Source of the DNA: Epiperipatus broadwayi
Lineage: Eukaryota > Onychophora > Udeonychophora > Euonychophora > Peripatidae
Assembly: GCA_028023455.1 (NCBI GenBank)
Contig: JAQFVV010012537.1
Span: 2,234,001-2,298,000 of the forward strand
Direction of reading: 5' to 3'
Length of the DNA stretch: 64,000 bases
The notes beneath the pieces were generated by a model, which was given only the letters and a program-made list of their open reading frames with translations, was not told the DNA's origin and ran no database searches. Below are positions 59,867 to 64,000 of this stretch, piece by piece (within the stretch, counting starts at the first letter, position 1; the number at the start of each line of letters is the position of its first letter). A program made the translations under genes and the position numbers.

Positions 59867-61078
59867 AGTAAGGAGTCAATACGTCTCCGTTTTCTCTGAT
59901 TTCTCCCGGTTTTATCTCTCTTGTCCCGGTGTCCTGACATATTCTTTCAGTACAGTTAATTGTCCCGTTATTTTAAATCCATTCATTTTTTTTTTTTTTT
60001 GCTTTTATTTTTTAATTTTACATTTTATTTTTATATTTATTTTAAATTAATATTTATTCATTTAATATTTTATAATTCATTTTTTTGCTTAGTTAATCAG
60101 TATTTTTCCCCAAATAAAAGTGGCTCTCCATTATTTTGTACGCTATATAATGAGTATATTATTAGTAATGTAAATGTGATTATATGTTTTGTGAGTTTTT
60201 ATTTTGTACTGGAATATACAATAATCTCCAATGAAGTGTTATTGTTTTTTTTTTTTGTGGTTGTGCGTCCTGATTAAGTTCTGTGGAAACATAGACGCCC
60301 TACACATAAGGCAGAATCAAGGTAAAAATTACTAATGAGAAACGATCATAATTGTGCATACACAGCAAAACAAACAATAAGTCTAATAATAAATAAATAA
60401 TTATAACTTCTAAATATGTGTAATTGCAAAACGGAAGTAGCTACCTCCGGGTGAGTTATATGCCATCAAAAACCAATTCTATCTTTTCATTGCAATTAAA
60501 CTCATACGTGATCGTTACTGTTTTGATAATAATCAAAACTATACTGATAGAAGTAGTTATGTTTTTTTTAATAATAATAATTATGATAAAGTACCATTCT
60601 CCACTCATATGTAAGAAATATATCCAGCTATAAACCAGGTAAAGTAAATTCATTTAATTTTTTTTTTATTGCTATCAAATATAAATCAACTGACAAAAGC
60701 TATTCTGTTTTAAAAAGTTTTCTTTTTTTGATCTTCCTACGTAATTACAAATTTCATACTTTAGAAATACACTTTTTATTGGTCTCAATGCTCAATAATA
60801 TATAGATTTTCCAGCAAAATATCTTTAACAGTTTTTTTGATTTGTATATTGAAAGAGTTGTCTCTGTCCAAGCTGAAAAATATCAGTTATACAAGATTTA
60901 TCCCCTTCTATGAAACTTATGTAAGTTTGTGTTCTAAGAGGATTACTACAATTTATTATTACTGGTAAAATGAACCACAAGTACTGCATTACACAACATT
61001 TATTGACACTTGCACATATTAGCTAAAATGATGTTTAATGGTTTTTTTTTAAAAAAAAAGAGAATTAATATAATTATA
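59867..61078. other. AT-rich spacer
   Basis: No gene is recognised. CpG-containing pieces near 59890-59965 (tctcccggttttatctctc, gtcccggtgtcctg) and 60270-60305 are locally more complex but have no convincing frame. Confidence 0.4.
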
Positions 61079-62025
61079 ATAAATAATAAAAATATCATAT
61101 ACAACACCTATATAAATATATATATTAATAACAATTATACATAAAAAGCTTTTTTTGGCACATGGTTTTGCATTCTTTTCAAATGTTAAGCATCTATTTT
61201 AACGTGAACCAATTATTGCATATAGAACACTATCTGGTGTTCTATGATGGAAGTAAAATATGAGCAATAACAAACAAAACATGAATAAACAGACTAAAAT
61301 TATGATTCAGAGATTCAATAAAATTTCAAAGAATGGACTATTAAACACACCAATATACAGAAAAAATAAAACATACTCTATATAATTTTATATGTATATA
61401 TTATTTTATATAATTTTCCATTTAAGTTCATTCTTTGAAATTTTATGAATCTCTATATCAATAATTTTATTCTGTTTATTCATATTTAATTTTATCTATT
61501 TTACTTCCATCATAGAACAACAAGAGAATATACATGTAAATGGAAAAATATGGGTGATTTATTTTGTAAATTATGTAAGGAAGGAATAGAAAATATTAGG
61601 CATTTGTTAATTGAATATAAATGCTTGAAAATAGAAAGGTTACATATAATGAAGTTATGGAAGAATAAATATAAAAAAAGTGATCATACAGAAAGTGAAT
61701 TATTGGTTTTTATGCTAGGTTTGGGAAAATATCATGGGGATTTAGATATAAAGGCCTTAGAGTTGACAAAGATTATGTTGTGGAAATAGGATGGAGCAGA
61801 ATATCAGAAAACTTAGAGTGGGGAATGGAACATTAAGTGACTAACAGGTTTATCTGGGCATAATTGCTGAGATATTCTTGACTTCGTTTAAAGAGAAGCC
61901 ACAGTACATCACATCACATCACATTAATGTTAATATTAGATGCTTAATATTTGAAAAGAATGCAAAACCATGTGCTATGTATTTATAAAACTGTTGTATA
62001 TAATATTTTTATTATTTATATGAAA
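61079..62025. repeat. Two-tier foldback enclosing a LINE 3' end
   Basis: Outer arms: about 61079-61206 (including gcacatggttttgcattctt) and about 61928-62025 (including aagaatgcaaaaccatgtgc). Inner arms: about 61242-61345 (ctatgatggaagtaaaat) and about 61425-61515 (attttacttccatcatag). Between outer and inner left arms is a small perfect hairpin tagaacac ... gtgttcta at about 61220-61242. A LINE family 1 fragment (61518-61924) sits between the inner and outer right arms. No transposase is encoded. Confidence 0.85.
61518..61924 (+). mobile_element. LINE family 1, 3'-end fragment (subtype Y)
   Basis: It starts at the zinc-knuckle region and includes the last 80 codons still open (61550-61789; CKLCKEGIENIRHLLIEYKC, with the usual knuckle Cys changed to Tyr). 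The 3' UTR and a (CATCA)n tail follow. Overall it is very similar to the copy at 8219-9520. After the tail come the bases attaatg, which also follow the tail of that copy. Confidence 0.9.
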
Positions 62026-62074
62026 AATGCATTGTAATGAACATCATTAATTTTCACTTTTGATGATAATAATA

Positions 62075-62585
62075 CAGGTAACAATATAGTTGATGAAATT
62101 AATCATAAAATTAAATTTAGAGTATTGGTAGAAATATAACTTAATAGTAAAAGGAAATATGTGTGTTTGAAAATGAAGATTTTTAATTTATGGATTTGAG
62201 ATTTGGATTCTTAACAGAAAACAAAGACCAGACTATATATCAAAATATGAAAGGCTATACATATTGGATATAATAAGTAAGAATTGGAATTGAAATGCAT
62301 AAATGAGAGAATAAACACGTTTTACTGACATTACCGCTGTGATAAGACATTAAATGACCATGGACTGGTTATATCACTAGAAGAGATGATAATAAAGTGA
62401 ATGATCAAAATATTAAACTAGATCCCAAAAGATTATGAAATAACCTAGAAAGAGACCATAGGAAAGATGAATGAATGAAATAATGTGAAGAGAAGCTATA
62501 AATCTGAAAAAAAAAAAACTGAATTAAATTTGGAGACTTTTATCCTACAATGAAATGATAATGGATATATATTGTAACCAATAAT
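62075..62585 (+). mobile_element. LINE family 2 (RTE-like), 3'-end fragment
   Basis: In order: wording equivalent to the YGxExWxL region (tttatggatttgagatttgg), then the RRDDN-like part (agaagagatgataataaag), then tagatcccaaaagattatg and agaaagagaccatagg. It ends near a cttttatcctacaatg stretch with a short atgataatgg tail. It has many stops. Confidence 0.7.
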
Positions 62586-64000
62586 TTAAAGAACAATCTT
62601 ATTATAATAAGACAAAAAGTGAAACACTTCTTTTGAACTGTTACAGCATGAAACTCTTTAGCAATATTTAAAGAAAATACACTAATATGCAGATGTGTTT
62701 TTAAGATTAGCAATATTAATGTCTCGACTGGATTCTTTTTTTCTGTATCTAAAGTGTACAGTGAACATTAATTAAGAAATTCTCTCTATATAATAAGGCT
62801 AACAAGTTGGTTCTAAGTTCTTATATTGTATTAATTATAGTGAACAATTATCTCAGGGTTTTAACAACATAACATCATGAAAACCAGAATCTCATAAATT
62901 ATGAAAAATGATTTATTATTGATACACATAAATCACAAAGGGATTTTTATTGTATTTACTCATATTGCAAGTAAATAAAAGTTACAATTGAAATGGTTTA
63001 AATGAATGAAATAAAGAAGAATATTTCTTTTAAGCAATGTGTAATAACTTATAAGATTATATGATCATATTTGATTTTTTTAAAACATGTAGATGATGAG
63101 GCTTAACTAATTAATGACAAATGAACCAGATAATTAAATATAAAATTAATTTTATTAATAATAAAATAATATAAAATATTTTAAATAAATGTAATCACAA
63201 TAATGATAAGTTATCTACAAAAATGATAAAATATTATATTATTCCTAATAAATAATTGCTATTTTAATGATGAATACCTGTGCGATATATAGAAAATGTG
63301 ATACAATAACAATAAAAACACTCCATTGGAAAAGGTTGTATAATCTTTAAGTAACAACAATTAGCAAAATATGAGAATACTTTGTTATATTTTTAACTAA
63401 AACAACAGTAACCTGTTCTTATAAGTATCAGACTCGTAAACTAAATCATTTATAAAAGTAAACAGTTAAACCAACTTATATATTTTATTCTGATAAAAGT
63501 ACAACTTTTAAACATGATTCTCCCAGATGCTGGTGGCATTACATAATATATGTATTAAGCTTATAACTAAAATTATAATAAAGTATTGTTAGGAGTTTGC
63601 TTCAATTAAACAATAATATTTATGTGGTTATAAACGATATAAGTATGATCAAATATAATGTCTAATATTTATACATTTGTGTAAGTACCTCTTTGGGTAA
63701 AAAAATAAATAAAGATAATCTTAATAAATAAAATATTTGAATGTGTATTCTAAATACTTTTATTATATAAAATGAGATTCCATCAAGAGATCAATTAAAC
63801 ATAAATTATTAAATATTATCTTGGTCATAAATTATTTTTAATTAACTTAAAGTTTAGCCTAACTAATCTCCAAGGTACAACAAATTAATAACACATTTAT
63901 AGCAAATTACAATCATAAATTTAATATGTTACCTGTATCTTCTTTATATCTTTTTTCTTTTAAAGCTTTTATGAAACAATAAAAGTTTAAATGCAAAATT
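62586..64000. other. AT-rich spacer to window end
   Basis: No gene, RNA gene or confident repeat is seen. Confidence 0.4.

Noticed and set aside
60424-60653. Hydrophobic small open frames on both strands
   Set aside because: Composition is as expected for AT-rich DNA; no signal peptide, conserved motif or neighbouring exon supports a gene.

Overview
The window is strongly AT-rich eukaryotic DNA, almost certainly from an invertebrate animal. It carries several families of APE-type non-LTR retrotransposons (LINEs), tRNA-headed SINEs, a hAT transposase fossil, foldback and palindromic repeats, and long simple-sequence tracts. I see no bacterial gene organisation, no operons, and no exon chain of a host gene. 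The species cannot be named from what is visible. Coding-like sequence is essentially all transposon-derived and broken by stops and frameshifts.

Layout. 0-3.8 kb: AT-rich spacer with a cluster of short alternating inverted repeats (1.4-1.65 kb), a SINE (1.95-2.06 kb) and a hairpin element (3.15-3.25 kb). 3.85-9.52 kb: a head-to-tail series, all on the minus strand, made of a candidate ORF1-like remnant, two roughly 200-bp 3'-end fragments, one 3.5-kb LINE copy and one 1.3-kb LINE copy, each abutting the short (CATCA)n tail of its neighbour. 9.5-19.8 kb: spacer with dispersed repeats, SINEs, two tail-to-tail fragments of a second LINE family, and a trinucleotide tract. 19.8-22.7 kb: two copies of the first LINE family joined head-to-head. 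22.7-29.7 kb: MITE-like repeats, three unidentified GC-richer islands, a 0.7-kb foldback, a long TATC microsatellite, a palindrome with a clear target-site duplication, and a SINE-tail hairpin. 32.9-37.4 kb: a third LINE family (RT fragments), the hAT fossil, and two fragments of the second LINE family around a CTA repeat. 38.4-44.8 kb: more LINE and palindrome remnants. 46.3 kb: a palindrome with a direct repeat at its edges. 54.8-57.5 kb: nested palindromes inserted into a LINE copy. 57.5-62.6 kb: SINEs, LINE tails and a foldback containing a LINE 3' end.

The most interesting signals are three. First, family-1 LINE copies sit head-to-tail with junctions at their CATCA tails. Second, a palindromic repeat family shows 14-nt target-site duplications in two copies, one inside a LINE, which is unusual for a DNA foldback and more like LINE-mediated insertion. 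Third, several palindromes are built from inverted pairs of a SINE 3' tail. Together they suggest that inverted-dimer retroposition products are common in this genome; that interpretation is inference.
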